Source: Hyphomicrobiales bacterium (GTDB lineage Bacteria; Pseudomonadota; Alphaproteobacteria; Rhizobiales; Rhizobiaceae). From it: 64,000 nucleotides of DNA. Both the position numbers and the translations under genes were made by a program. The stretch lies in contig UBQW01000022.1 of NCBI GenBank assembly GCA_900467745.1, positions 62,001 through 126,000 of the forward strand, given 5' to 3'. Below, in pieces: positions 8,588 through 17,635 of the stretch (positions are counted from its first letter, which is position 1; each line of letters starts with the position of its first letter). The notes under the pieces were generated by a model. It had not been told where the DNA came from. It saw only the letters and a list, made by a program, of their open reading frames with translations, and did no database searches.

Positions 8588-9190
8588 GTGGGATCAGCCA
8601 TTCGAATGTTGACGCTAAGTGCGCTGCTCGCGTCGATGCCGGTCGCGGCGCTCGCGCAGTGGAAGCCGACCGAAGAGGTGCGCAGCTACGCCATATCAGG
8701 TACAACTGGGGCTGAACTTTATGGCTCGATCGGCGAGCGCGGCCCCGAGGTCGGCGGCCAGTCCAGGGTGATCGCCCACACCACGTTCAAGCTGACATGG
8801 ACGCGCAAGTACGAAAGGCAGCCCGATAATGCCTGCACTCTGACGGTCGCCAAGCCGAAGCTGACGATCATCTATACGCTGCCCAAGCCGTCCTCCAAGC
8901 TCTCGCCACCGGTGCAAGCCAACTGGAACAGCTTCATCGAGGAAATCCGCAAGCATGAGCGGGTGCACGGCGACACCATCATCGACATGGTGCATGAGAT
9001 CGAGACGCTGAGCCTGGGCTTTTCCGCGCCCGATGATCCCGATTGCCGAAAGATCCGCGCCAATCTCACCGAGCGCCTCGGCGAGATATCCGGCAGACAG
9101 CGCCAGCGCGGTCGCGATTTCGACCGGGTGGAGATGAGCGACGGCGGCAATGTGCAGGCGCTCATCCTGAAGCTGGTCAACGGCCCCTGA
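8588..9190 (+). CDS. DUF922 secreted protein, predicted Zn-dependent protease
   Basis: 200 aa with a signal peptide (MLTLSALLASMPVAALAQ). Residues 123-127 read HERVH, an HExxH zincin motif, inside FIEEIRKHERVHGDTIIDMVHEIE. The conserved family segment CTLTVAKPKLTIIYTLPK comes just before it. DUF922 proteins are annotated as putative secreted zinc proteases; activity is not established. The start is a GTG at 8588 preceded by GGGGAAC; the ATG two bases upstream runs into a stop after eight codons. The gene is monocistronic. Confidence 0.75.
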   Translation: MGSAIRMLTLSALLASMPVAALAQWKPTEEVRSYAISGTTGAELYGSIGERGPEVGGQSRVIAHTTFKLTWTRKYERQPDNACTLTVAKPKLTIIYTLPKPSSKLSPPVQANWNSFIEEIRKHERVHGDTIIDMVHEIETLSLGFSAPDDPDCRKIRANLTERLGEISGRQRQRGRDFDRVEMSDGGNVQALILKLVNGP

Positions 9191-9210
9191 TGGGGCCATC
9201 CGAGATTGCT

Positions 9211-9840
9211 TTAGCCGCCGGTTGCGGCCGCGACATGCGGCCAGACTTCCAAGCCGCCGCGATAGATCATGTGCAGGGCGACATAGACGATGATCGCCAG
9301 GCCGATATAGGCGATCCAGTGATAGCGGTTGAGCAAGCGCGCGATGAAGTTCGCGGCGATACCCATCATCGCGATCGACAGGATCAGGCCGATGACAAGC
9401 ACGGTCGGATGCTCTCGGGCGGCACCCGCTACGGCAAGCACGTTGTCGAGCGACATTGACACGTCGGCGATGACGATCTGCGTGGCCGCCTGGAAAAAGG
9501 TCTTGCGAGGAACCTGTGAGCCTTCGGCATGCTCGCCGTCGCCATCCTGGGCATTATTGGCGCGGATTTCCCGCCACATCTTCCAGCAGACCCAGAGCAG
9601 CAGGATGCCACCTGCCAGCAGCAGGCCGATGATCTCGAGCAATTGCACGGTGACGCTTGCGAGCGCGATGCGCAGCACGGTGGCGGCGAGAATGCCGACC
9701 AGAATGGCCTTCTTGCGCTGATCGGGGGCAAGGCCCGCTGCCGCGAGCCCGATAACGACGGCATTGTCGCCGGCCAGAACCAGGTCGATGACAATGACCT
9801 GCAGAAGCGCCAGCAAGCCGGCGGATGTGAATATTTCCAT
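9211..9840 (-). CDS. TerC family integral membrane protein (YjbE-type)
   Basis: About 209 aa from the ATG at 9840 (MEIFTSAGLLALLQVIVIDLVLAGDNAVVIGLAAA). The paired motifs DLVLAGDNAVVI and ADVSMSLDNVLAVAG, each with an acidic residue inside a membrane helix, define the TerC family. About seven membrane segments are present with a charged loop (RANNAQDGDGEHAEGSQVP) in the middle. Members export Mn2+ or other metals or act in envelope metal homeostasis. I looked for the Mn riboswitch often linked to this family and did not find a convincing one. Confidence 0.87.
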   Translation of the reverse strand: MEIFTSAGLLALLQVIVIDLVLAGDNAVVIGLAAAGLAPDQRKKAILVGILAATVLRIALASVTVQLLEIIGLLLAGGILLLWVCWKMWREIRANNAQDGDGEHAEGSQVPRKTFFQAATQIVIADVSMSLDNVLAVAGAAREHPTVLVIGLILSIAMMGIAANFIARLLNRYHWIAYIGLAIIVYVALHMIYRGGLEVWPHVAAATGG

Positions 9841-9965
9841 GATGCAATTATCCCTGCGCTGCGCGAAGCCTCTCCCCGGCGTCGCCAAGGCTTAAAGGAT
9901 CGGTCGGCAATGGATCAAGTGCTGTCGGCCAGCTTCGGCAAAAGATCCGCGCCTTTCGCGTAAAT

Positions 9966-10442
9966 TCAGCCGGATGCCGATTGTTCCGCGTGAATGTTGC
10001 CGTGGACGTTGCACTGCCCTTCAGGCATGCGCCGGTCGAAATCGGCAGCGATGTCGGCGATGGTGACCGTTCGGAAGCGTTCCAGCAGAAGCGCTTCGGC
10101 CTCCTTCAGCGCATCACCGAGCTTGGCATCGACGGCCTGTTCCACCAGACACTCTGGCTGATCGACCGAAGGGCCGATTGCAAACAGCGGCGGCTTGCCG
10201 ATCGCCTCGTAAATGTCGAGGAGCGTGATCTGGTCGAGCCCGCGCGCCAGTTCCCAGCCTCCGCCATGCCCCTGTTCGGAGCGGACATAACCAAAGTCGC
10301 GCAGGCCCGCCATGGTGCGCCTGACGACCACGGCATTGGTGCCGAGCATTTTCGAAATGGTTTCCGATGTTGCGCGCTTGTAGTGCCGATCCATGTGGAT
10401 AAGCACGTGCAGCATGCGCGAAAGGCGGCTGTCGCGTCTCAT
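9966..10442 (-). CDS. Rrf2 family transcriptional regulator (YwnA-like)
   Basis: 158 aa. Winged helix: ATSETISKMLGTNAVVVRRTMAGL then EQGHGGGWELAR and ITLLDIYEAIG. Only one cysteine (C98) lies in the sensor region, plus C144 in a tail CNVHGNIHAEQ, so it does not carry the IscR-type cluster ligands and looks like the YwnA/single-Cys branch. It diverges from a CxxC flavoprotein gene, with GTAAC half-sites in the shared gap. Regulation of that flavoprotein, probably in response to thiol or electrophile stress, is inferred from position. Confidence 0.85.
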   Translation of the reverse strand: MRRDSRLSRMLHVLIHMDRHYKRATSETISKMLGTNAVVVRRTMAGLRDFGYVRSEQGHGGGWELARGLDQITLLDIYEAIGKPPLFAIGPSVDQPECLVEQAVDAKLGDALKEAEALLLERFRTVTIADIAADFDRRMPEGQCNVHGNIHAEQSASG

Positions 10443-10485
10443 TCGCTTACTCCTGTTGCGATCAATCTAGCGCCATCGGCAATCT

Positions 10486-10535
10486 GTAACAAGATAGGTT
10501 ACGTGTCTTGACGGCAAGCTTTCATGTAACATATG
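10486..10535. promoter_or_regulatory. Candidate Rrf2 operator region between divergent genes
   Basis: GTAAC at 10486-10490 and GTTAC at 10498-10502 form an inverted repeat with a 7-bp spacer. A third TGTAAC half-site is at 10525-10530. TTGACG at 10508-10513 could be the -35 of the flavoprotein gene, with TATGAA near 10532 as a weak -10. The half-sites therefore flank the promoter. Confidence 0.5.
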
Positions 10536-10560
10536 AAGATGCGAAAGATAGGAGAACGTC

Positions 10561-11460
10561 ATGACCTACGATGTGATCATTGTCGGCGGCAGCTTCGCCG
10601 GCCAGTCCGCTGCCATGCAGCTTGCCCGCGCGCGCCGCAAGGTGTTGGTGATCGATGGGCGCAAGCCGCGCAACCGTTTCGCGGAAGCCTCTCACGGCTT
10701 TCTCGGCCAGGACGGCAAGGCGCCGGCGGCGATCATCGCCGAGGCATCCCGCCAGCTCGGCCTCTATAAGACCGTGACGCAGCTGGAGGGCGAGGCGACC
10801 GAGATCGGCAGGGAAGGGGATCTCTTTGCGCTCACGCTTGCCGACGGCACCACGCAGCGCGCCGCGCGCATCGTGCTCGCCACCGGTGTTCGCGACGAGC
10901 TGCCGGATATACAGGGGCTGCAGCAGCGCTGGGGCAAGACGGTGATCCATTGCCCCTATTGCCACGGCTATGAAGTGGCCGACCGGCCGCTCGGCGTGCT
11001 CGCCGGCAATCCGATGTCGGTGCATCAGGCGCAGATGATCCCGGATTGGGGCCCGACCACCTATTTCACGCAAGGGCAATGGGAGCCCGATCCCGAGCAG
11101 GCGGCCCTGCTCGATGCCCGCGGCGTCGTGATCGTTCGCAGCCCGGTCGTCGAATTGCTGGGAGAGGGGACCGAGCTGGAAGCCGTCCGCCTCAAGGATG
11201 GCCGTGTCCTGCCGCTCGGCGGCTTGTTCGTCGCGCCGAAGACGCATCTGACGAGCCCGCTCGCCGAACAGCTCGGCTGCACGCTGGAAACCGGCCCCAC
11301 CGGCCCCTTCATCCGCGTCGACAGTTTTCAGCAGACCACGGTCAAGGGCGTCTACGCGGCCGGCGATGCTGCGGTCGCGATGGCTAATGCGACCATGGCA
11401 TCTGCAGCGGGCGTCATGGCCGGCGTTGCCGCGCACCGCTCGCTGATCATGCCGGACTGA
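10561..11460 (+). CDS. Thioredoxin-reductase-like FAD flavoprotein with CPYC, lacking NADPH motif
   Basis: 299 aa. The FAD-binding motif VIIVGGSFAGQSAA is at the N-terminus, IVLATGVRD near 108, the redox pair C131-P-Y-C134 in HCPYCHGYEVA, and the C-terminal FAD motif VYAAGDAA. Where thioredoxin reductase has its second GxGxxA NADPH site, this protein has VLAGNPMSVHQAQM, so the pyridine-nucleotide motif is degenerate. That pattern, with CPYCHG, resembles GliT/HlmI-type dithiol oxidases more than true TrxB. Database names will usually say thioredoxin reductase. It is divergent from an Rrf2 gene and has a good GGAGA ribosome-binding site. Confidence 0.78.
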   Translation: MTYDVIIVGGSFAGQSAAMQLARARRKVLVIDGRKPRNRFAEASHGFLGQDGKAPAAIIAEASRQLGLYKTVTQLEGEATEIGREGDLFALTLADGTTQRAARIVLATGVRDELPDIQGLQQRWGKTVIHCPYCHGYEVADRPLGVLAGNPMSVHQAQMIPDWGPTTYFTQGQWEPDPEQAALLDARGVVIVRSPVVELLGEGTELEAVRLKDGRVLPLGGLFVAPKTHLTSPLAEQLGCTLETGPTGPFIRVDSFQQTTVKGVYAAGDAAVAMANATMASAAGVMAGVAAHRSLIMPD

Positions 11461-11505
11461 GCACGCTTCAGGCGAGGGCGCTGGAAGGCATCGCTTTCAC
11501 CAAAC

Positions 11506-11544
11506 AAAAATCCCCCGCAAACGCCGGTTTGCGGGGGATTTTGT
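11506..11544. terminator. Bidirectional intrinsic terminator
   Basis: Perfect 14-bp stem: arm 11509-11522, loop GCCG at 11523-11526, arm 11527-11540. A run of A precedes it and a run of T follows, so it can end transcription of the flavoprotein gene (+) and of podJ (-), which converge here. Confidence 0.88.
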
Positions 11545-11560
11545 GTGAGCCTTCGGTCGA

Positions 11561-14500
11561 TCAGGCCTTGGTCGATGGCGCCTTGTTGCGTTCCAGCAGC
11601 GCCTTGACGGTCGCGTCATTGATCTTGCCGCTCGGCTCCTGGCCGATCGACTTCTGGAAGCTCTTGATCGCGGCAACCGTCTTGGTACCCAGTTCGCCAT
11701 CCGGCTGGCCGGCGTCGAAACCGTTATTGTTCAGGATCGCCTGGATGTTGCGGATCGCCCGCTTCATGTCGACGCTGGAGGTCTTGGTGGCGGTGCCGGC
11801 CCATTCATCCGGAACCTCGATGCCGTTCGACTTGTTGTCGAGCGGCTCGGCCTTCCAGAGATCCGCCTTGGCGCGGGCCTTTTCCAGCTGATCCGGCTTC
11901 ATGGCGTTGGCGACTTCGTCACGCTTCTGCGAAGCGTCCTTGTCGCCGCCCTTGGCCGCGATCGCGAACCACTTGTAGGATTCCGTCAGGTCCTGCGGCA
12001 CGCCGTTTCCACGGGCGCACAGGATCGCCAGGTTGAACTGGCTGTCGGTGATGCCGAGGTTGGCGGCCTTGGTGAACCAGTTGGCGGCGGCCGAGTAATC
12101 CTGCTGGCCCAGCGCGCCGGAGGCGTAGAGCACGGCGAGATTGTGCATCGCGTTCGCGTTGCCCTGGTTCGCGGCCTGCTCGTAGAACTGCTTGGCCTTG
12201 TTGGCATCGCGGGCAACGCCGGTGCCCTTCTCATACATGCTGCCGAGGCGGTACTGCGCCGGCGCGAAGCCCTTGTCGGCTGCCATCTGGTACCAGTTGA
12301 GCGCCTGGTTCGGATCGGCTGTCACACCGGCACGGCCATCGCTGTAGCGCGCGCCGATTTCAAACAGCGCCAGCGCATCGCCGGACTTCGCGGCATCCGC
12401 AAGCGACTTCGGCTGGATCGTGTCGGGGACGGCGATCTCGGGTACCGCTGTGGCCGGAGCCGTTTCGGCTGCGGATGGTGCCGCGTTGTTGGCGGTGAAG
12501 GCGGACGTATCCTGCGGTGCGCCCGAAGGTGCAAGCGCGCCATTGCCGCCAAGCGGTGCGGCTTCGGTCAGCCGCTCAGGCGCTGCCGGCTCCGTTGGCG
12601 CTGGTGCGACATTGGCAGTTACCGGCGGTGCCGGCGTCGAGACAGCGGGTGCCTCAGGCGCAGCCGCGACTGGTGCGGACGTGTCGGGCGCGGTCTCGCT
12701 GTCTGCGGGCAGCGTTGCGTTCTGTCCGTTGGTGATCGTGGCCACTTCGGCGGTCGGCGCGGGCGCGCCCGAGGTCAGCGTACGGGCGAGCGGAAATGCC
12801 ATAATCGCCAAGAGCACGGCGCCGACGGCAAGCAGGATTGGACGGCGGAAGCGCGAGAATGCGCTGCCCTTGCCTGATTCCTTTGCCGCGTCCTTGATCT
12901 TCGCCTTCTTCTCGCCCTTCACCGCCCCGGCCTTGCCGCTGGGATCGACTTCGAGAGCAGCTGCCTGCGCCGCACGGCGGGCAGCCGCGATGTAGTCGGC
13001 GCGATCCGTATCGCTTGCCGGCTTCGGATTGGTGCGGGCGGCATTCTGGCTGGCGCGCACGCGCTCCAGGATCTTCTTGACATCGGGAGCACCGGAGCCC
13101 GGCTCCAGCGGCTCGTTGGCGGCTTCCGGCGGCATCACGTCGACAGGATCGATCGACGGCGACGGGTCGATGACGGCGCGTTCGCCGGTCTTGGCCTTCT
13201 TCGACGGCAGCAAGCGCTTGCCGAGGCTGACGAGCAGGCTTCCCTTTGCGGCGGCCGCGGCAGGCTTGCTGGCGGCCTCGATGGCAATGGCGCTGGTCTC
13301 GGAAGCGGCGATTGCCGGTGCGGCCGGCTCAGGCGCGGGCTCGGCCTTGCGCACGGCTTCGGGTACGCGGGTGCCGAACACGGCGGGCTTCTCGGCCTCC
13401 TCGGCGCCGGCATCAGCCATCGCGTAAGGGTCGACGTTGAAATCGACGTCGGCGGCCGGCATCCGCGCGGGCGGACGGGCCGTGCGGCTCTCCATGTCGT
13501 CGAGCCGGTCGGCGATGTGAACCAGCGTTTCGTGCAGCGCCTGGAAGGTCTTGTGCGTGCGCTCTTCGCCGCTGCGGCTCAGATCCTCGAGATGGCGAAG
13601 ATCGGCGGCGAGCGCATTGAGCGCCGACATGTCGACGCCGGCACCACCGCCCTGCAGGGCGCCATTGCGCGAATAGGCCTCGACGACCGCTTCTGCGGCC
13701 TGGCGGGCGGCTTCGACGATGTATTCGTCGCTGGTCGCCATATAGTCTTCGATCGCGCCCATGCGGCGGTCGAAATCGATGGCGATCTCGGTGCTTGGGC
13801 GCGGCTCACTCATCAGCGCGGAAAGATTGGCGATCTGGTCTTCCAGATTGCGCAGCGCGTTGGCGTCGGTGGCGGGTGCTGCCGAGCTCTCGTCGAGACG
13901 GGCGGCGATGTCGCTCAGCCGGTCCTCGATGCGCAGGAAGGCTGTGTCGTCGACAGGGGTCTGGATTGCCTGTTGCGGCTGGAATTCCATCTCGTCGATG
14001 CGGCGGGCGAGATAGTCGAGGCGCTGCGCCAGCGCGTCGTTGACGGCGCCATTCTCGAGCGCGTCGATCTTGCGCGAGATATCGGCGAGCGCGCCGGTCA
14101 GTTCCGGCTGCGGCGCGGCCCGCTGGCTCTTTTCGAGCAGGAAGGCCAGATGTTCGAGCCGTTCGTCGAGGCGCGACGTGGCCTCGGCATTGGCGACTTC
14201 CTCGACGCGGGCGGTCAGCGCTTCCAGCCGTTCAGCAAGCCCATCGGCCGGGTTGGCGCGGCTGGCCACGCTCTGGCCCATCAGCTCGATCTGGTCGGCA
14301 AGGCCGCTCAACCGTCCCTCGAGGCGGTGCATGGCAGCCGGGTCGCCGGATGTCGCGGCGCGGCCGGTCGCGGCGATCGCGCGGCTGATTTCGTCGAGCC
14401 GGCTGTCCATCGACGCGAACTGCTCGGACATTGCCCGATCATGCGGCTGGATCATGCTACCGAACTGCTCCATCGCCGTTGCGATGGAAATGAGCTTGTC

Positions 14501-15370
14501 CTCGAGCGCCTTGACGGCCGGGCTTTCGCCCATGCCGCCGATATGGCGCTTGATGTCGTCGAGCCGGTAGGCAAGCGCCACCAGCTCTTCCTGCAGGCCG
14601 GATGTGTCGAGCGCATGCAGCTGGTTTTCGAAGCCGTCCCAGCGCTGGTCCATGTGGCGCAGCGAATCCTCGCGCGCCAGCCCGTCCATCAGCGAGCGCA
14701 GGTCTTCGAATTCGCCGCGCAGGCCATGGGCCTCGGATGTTTCGGAGCGAGCGGCCAGATGGTTTATGCTGTCGGCAAGCCGGCTCATGTCGGCATGAAT
14801 GTCTTCGGCGAAGGGACGATCGGCGGCCGTCGCCTTGATCTCGCGCAGCTCGCCGCGCAGCGCGTCCATTTCCCGGGCGACGCCCTCGGAGATGTCGCGC
14901 TTCAGATCCTGCCGCAGGCTGACGAGCGCCTGGGCGATTTCCGTCATCGTGTCTTCGGGCCCACGCGGATTGGCGACGGGTGCCTGTGGCTGCTGAACGG
15001 CCGCGCGTGGCTGCGGCGCTGGCGTATGTGCAGGTGCCGGCTGGGCCGCGTAGGCCGTCGCCTGCTCGCGGGGTGCGTAGGTGGTGGTCTCGCGGGCGGC
15101 GCGCTCGCGGCTGGCGTCGAGCATGCGCTGGCGCTGGCGGATCTCGGCGAGCGGATCGGGACGCGGCTCGGCGGCGGCGTAGGGCGCTCGCGGCGTGTAA
15201 ATAGCGGGGGCGGGTTCGCGCTCGGGCGCCGGCTGGCGATTGCGCTGCTCGCGCACTCCGCTACCGATCAGGCCTTCGATCCGTGCTTCCAATCCCTCGA
15301 TCGTACGGTTCAGCGCGTCAAGCGACGCCCTGTCGGAAGGCCGGGGAGAATGTGATCGCGATCCGTTCAT
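11561..15370 (-). CDS. podJ: PodJ-like polar localisation protein
   Basis: About 1269 aa from the ATG at 15370 (MNGSRSHSPRPSDRASLDALNRTIEGLE). Residues ~1-800 are acidic coiled coil with many repeats of the type LEDRLSDIAARLDE and an Ala/Pro-rich linker. One membrane helix follows (ILLAVGAVLLAIMAFPLA, ~845-862), then a Pro/Ala/Thr-rich periplasmic stretch, about four Sel1 repeats (for example ALFEIGARYSDGR, AQYRLGSMYEKGTGVA, ~985-1165), and a peptidoglycan-binding domain (IRNIQAILNNNGFDAGQPDG, ~1190-1265). This order matches Caulobacter and Agrobacterium PodJ, a scaffold that marks the old/new pole. Agrobacterium needs it for polar growth transition. It is a single gene with a terminator downstream. 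Confidence 0.85.
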   Translation of the reverse strand: MNGSRSHSPRPSDRASLDALNRTIEGLEARIEGLIGSGVREQRNRQPAPEREPAPAIYTPRAPYAAAEPRPDPLAEIRQRQRMLDASRERAARETTTYAPREQATAYAAQPAPAHTPAPQPRAAVQQPQAPVANPRGPEDTMTEIAQALVSLRQDLKRDISEGVAREMDALRGELREIKATAADRPFAEDIHADMSRLADSINHLAARSETSEAHGLRGEFEDLRSLMDGLAREDSLRHMDQRWDGFENQLHALDTSGLQEELVALAYRLDDIKRHIGGMGESPAVKALEDKLISIATAMEQFGSMIQPHDRAMSEQFASMDSRLDEISRAIAATGRAATSGDPAAMHRLEGRLSGLADQIELMGQSVASRANPADGLAERLEALTARVEEVANAEATSRLDERLEHLAFLLEKSQRAAPQPELTGALADISRKIDALENGAVNDALAQRLDYLARRIDEMEFQPQQAIQTPVDDTAFLRIEDRLSDIAARLDESSAAPATDANALRNLEDQIANLSALMSEPRPSTEIAIDFDRRMGAIEDYMATSDEYIVEAARQAAEAVVEAYSRNGALQGGGAGVDMSALNALAADLRHLEDLSRSGEERTHKTFQALHETLVHIADRLDDMESRTARPPARMPAADVDFNVDPYAMADAGAEEAEKPAVFGTRVPEAVRKAEPAPEPAAPAIAASETSAIAIEAASKPAAAAAKGSLLVSLGKRLLPSKKAKTGERAVIDPSPSIDPVDVMPPEAANEPLEPGSGAPDVKKILERVRASQNAARTNPKPASDTDRADYIAAARRAAQAAALEVDPSGKAGAVKGEKKAKIKDAAKESGKGSAFSRFRRPILLAVGAVLLAIMAFPLARTLTSGAPAPTAEVATITNGQNATLPADSETAPDTSAPVAAAPEAPAVSTPAPPVTANVAPAPTEPAAPERLTEAAPLGGNGALAPSGAPQDTSAFTANNAAPSAAETAPATAVPEIAVPDTIQPKSLADAAKSGDALALFEIGARYSDGRAGVTADPNQALNWYQMAADKGFAPAQYRLGSMYEKGTGVARDANKAKQFYEQAANQGNANAMHNLAVLYASGALGQQDYSAAANWFTKAANLGITDSQFNLAILCARGNGVPQDLTESYKWFAIAAKGGDKDASQKRDEVANAMKPDQLEKARAKADLWKAEPLDNKSNGIEVPDEWAGTATKTSSVDMKRAIRNIQAILNNNGFDAGQPDGELGTKTVAAIKSFQKSIGQEPSGKINDATVKALLERNKAPSTKA

Positions 15371-15742
15371 CTTCTTGCTCGCTTGTCTGTTCGCACCCTC
15401 GTCAGGGCCGATCATTGGCTTTTCCGTCAGAGCCGCAACGAATGCGGATCAGAGAGCATCGTCCATGAGAGGATAATCAATTAGGCTTTCCTCAAGCTGT
15501 ACGTGTGGCGCGCATCCCATAAAACGCGAGACTTGAAAGAAGGAATGCAGGACACCAATGCTCAAACGTCACCTTTCACGGAACGTGGTAAACAACCCGT
15601 TAACCGGTGTGGGGATTTTTTAACTTTTGTGGCTGTCGAGGCGGATTTCGTGCCGAAATCGGCCTTCTAATGTACAAGCGGGCGCAGGCGGATAGCGCGG
15701 CTCCCGCGAGGCGCCCGCCGAGCGGCAGGGCGACGCGAAACG
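15371..15742 (-). promoter_or_regulatory. podJ upstream region with CtrA-like half-sites
   Basis: A 372-bp gap with no gene. TAAA at 15589-15592 and TTAAC at 15600-15604 are spaced by 7 bp, close to the CtrA consensus TTAA-N7-TTAA with one mismatch. A GCGGGCGC/GCGCCCGC inverted repeat near 15680-15715 lies just beyond the end of the Lrp gene and has no T-run. The CtrA reading is inference, based on podJ being cell-cycle controlled in relatives. Confidence 0.35.
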
Positions 15743-16198
15743 TCAGATCCGGCGCGCCTTGATTGTGTTCATCACGAAGCTCGTCTCGATCGTGTCGACG
15801 CATTTCAGCCGGGCGATCTTCTCCTTGATGAAGCGCTCGTAATCGTCGAGCCCAGAGCTCATCACCTTCAGCACGTAGTCGCGCGATCCGGTGACGAGAT
15901 GACATTCCAGCACCTCGTCCCACTCGCGCACGGCATTCTCAAACATCTGGATCTCGTCCTCATGCTGGCGGCTGAGGCGGATCGAGGCGAGCGCCGTCAT
16001 CGTCCAGCCGTTGACGGCGGGATCGATCAGCGCCGTGTATCCCTGGATGATCTCGGCCTCCTCCAGCCGCCGCAGGCGACGCAGGCAGGCGGACGCGGAG
16101 AGGCCGACGCGCTCGGCGAGTTCGTTATTGGCAAGCCGTGCGTCGCCGGCCAGCTCTTTCAGAATCCGCCGGTCCATTTCATCCGCAACTTTCTGCAC
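15743..16198 (-). CDS. Lrp/AsnC family transcriptional regulator
   Basis: 151 aa. The GTG at 16198 is chosen because GGGGGAG lies at the right distance; an ATG at 16237 would add 13 residues and has no such site. The HTH reads MDRRILKELAGDARLANNELAERVGLSASACLRRLRRLEEAEIIQGYTA, followed by the RAM ligand-binding domain (VLECHLVTGSRDYVLKVMSSGLDDYERF). It diverges from a cystathionine gamma-synthase family gene, so it probably senses methionine or a related sulfur amino acid and controls that gene; this is inference from position. Confidence 0.88.
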   Translation of the reverse strand: MQKVADEMDRRILKELAGDARLANNELAERVGLSASACLRRLRRLEEAEIIQGYTALIDPAVNGWTMTALASIRLSRQHEDEIQMFENAVREWDEVLECHLVTGSRDYVLKVMSSGLDDYERFIKEKIARLKCVDTIETSFVMNTIKARRI

Positions 16199-16220
16199 GA
16201 AATCTCCCCCGCTCTCGCAT

Positions 16221-16238
16221 GATGTTGCTTCCAACATC
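16221..16238. promoter_or_regulatory. Inverted repeat, candidate Lrp operator
   Basis: GATGTTG (16221-16227), spacer CTTC, CAACATC (16232-16238): perfect 7-bp arms between the divergent Lrp and PLP-enzyme genes. A related half-site TAACATC follows near 16262 and a consensus -10 TATAAT is at 16282-16287 facing the enzyme gene. Confidence 0.55.
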
Positions 16239-16324
16239 GCAGCCGCGCTCCAAATAGCAATAACATCAAGCGCATTTCGATATAATTTGCCGTCATCAAT
16301 CCATCTTTGAAGCAGGAGACGACC

Positions 16325-17608
16325 ATGACCGCGCCGCATCCCTCCAAGACCCATATCGGCAATCACGCCCTGCATCCCGAAACGCAGATGCTGAACTACG
16401 GCTACGATCCCGAACTGTCCGAGGGCGCGGTCAAGCCGCCGGTGTTCCTGACCTCGACCTTCGTGTTCAAGTCCGCCGAGGATGGCCGCGATTTCTTCGA
16501 TTATGTCTCAGGCCGCCGCGAGCCGCCGGCGGGGCAGGGCGCCGGCCTCGTCTATTCGCGCTTCAATCATCCGAACAGCGAGATCGTCGAGGATCGCCTC
16601 GCCGTCTACGAGCGCACGGAAAGCTGCGCGCTGTTTTCGTCGGGTATGTCGGCCATCGCCACGACGCTGCTCGCCTTCGTGCGCCCCGGTGATGCGGTGC
16701 TGCACTCGCAGCCGCTTTATGGCGGCACGGAAACCCTGCTTGCCAAGACCTTCCTCAATCTCGGCGTCGCAGCCGTCGGCTTTGCCGATGGCGTCGACGA
16801 GAACTCGGTGCGCGCCGCAGCCGAACAAGCGATGGGCAAGGGCCGGGTGTCGATGATCCTCGTGGAAACGCCGGCGAACCCGACCAACAGCCTCGTTGAT
16901 GTCGCGATGATGCGCCGCATCGCCGATGAGATCGGTAGGAAGCAGGGCCACACGCCGATCGTCGCCTGCGACAACACGCTGCTCGGTCCCGTCTTCCAGC
17001 GCCCGATCGAGCACGGTGCCGATATCTCGCTCTATTCGCTGACCAAATATGTGGGCGGGCATTCCGACTTGATCGCCGGCGCCGCGTTGGGCAGCAAGGC
17101 TGTGATGAAGCAGGTCAAGGCGCTGAGAGGCGCGATCGGCACGCAGCTCGATCCGCACTCCTGCTGGATGCTCGGCCGCTCGCTGGAAACGCTGCAGATC
17201 CGCATGGAGCGCGCCAACAACAACGCGCTTGCGGTGGCCGACTTCCTGCGCGCGCATCCGAAGGTGAAGAAGATCCACTATCTTCCGTATCACGAGCCTT
17301 CATCGCCGCTCGGCCGCACCTTCGCCGCGCAGTGCACCGGCGCCGGATCGACCTTCTCCTTCGATATCGAAGGCGGTCAGCCGTCCTCGTTCAAGTTCCT
17401 CAATGCGCTGCAGATCTTCAAGCTCGCCGTCAGCCTGGGGGGTACGGAATCGCTCGCCAGCCATCCGGCGACGATGACGCACTCCGGCGTTCCGGCCGAT
17501 GTGCGTCAAAGGATCGGCGTTCTGGATTCCACCATTCGCCTGTCGATCGGCATTGAGCATCCAGACGATCTCATTGCCGATCTGACCCAGGCTCTGGACG
17601 CGGCCTGA
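16325..17608 (+). CDS. Cystathionine gamma-synthase family PLP enzyme
   Basis: 427 aa from the ATG at 16325, which has CAGGAGA seven bases upstream. Trans-sulfuration enzyme signatures: YSRFNHPN near the N-terminus, [30 protein letters not shown], and the PLP-lysine region [20 protein letters not shown]. The C-terminus has [21 protein letters not shown], the substrate-carboxylate site. The family includes cystathionine gamma-synthase, gamma-lyase, methionine gamma-lyase and O-acetylhomoserine sulfhydrylase; sequence alone does not settle which. Its divergent Lrp regulator is the arrangement seen for methionine gamma-lyase genes, which I favour weakly. Confidence 0.85.
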   Translation: MTAPHPSKTHIGNHALHPETQMLNYGYDPELSEGAVKPPVFLTSTFVFKSAEDGRDFFDYVSGRREPPAGQGAGLVYSRFNHPNSEIVEDRLAVYERTESCALFSSGMSAIATTLLAFVRPGDAVLHSQPLYGGTETLLAKTFLNLGVAAVGFADGVDENSVRAAAEQAMGKGRVSMILVETPANPTNSLVDVAMMRRIADEIGRKQGHTPIVACDNTLLGPVFQRPIEHGADISLYSLTKYVGGHSDLIAGAALGSKAVMKQVKALRGAIGTQLDPHSCWMLGRSLETLQIRMERANNNALAVADFLRAHPKVKKIHYLPYHEPSSPLGRTFAAQCTGAGSTFSFDIEGGQPSSFKFLNALQIFKLAVSLGGTESLASHPATMTHSGVPADVRQRIGVLDSTIRLSIGIEHPDDLIADLTQALDAA

Positions 17609-17635
17609 TCGCCGCGAACGGGAAAGGGTGGCGGC

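Noticed and set aside
9841..9965. Manganese (yybP-ykoY) riboswitch before the TerC gene
   Set aside because: The expected GGGGAGUAG-type motif and second conserved loop are not present; only a partial likeness to the 3' end (CCTTGGCGACGCC).
13517..15355. 612-aa open frame antisense to podJ
   Set aside because: A G+C-rich shadow frame; no domain, and the podJ frame has coiled coil, membrane helix, Sel1 and peptidoglycan-binding parts.
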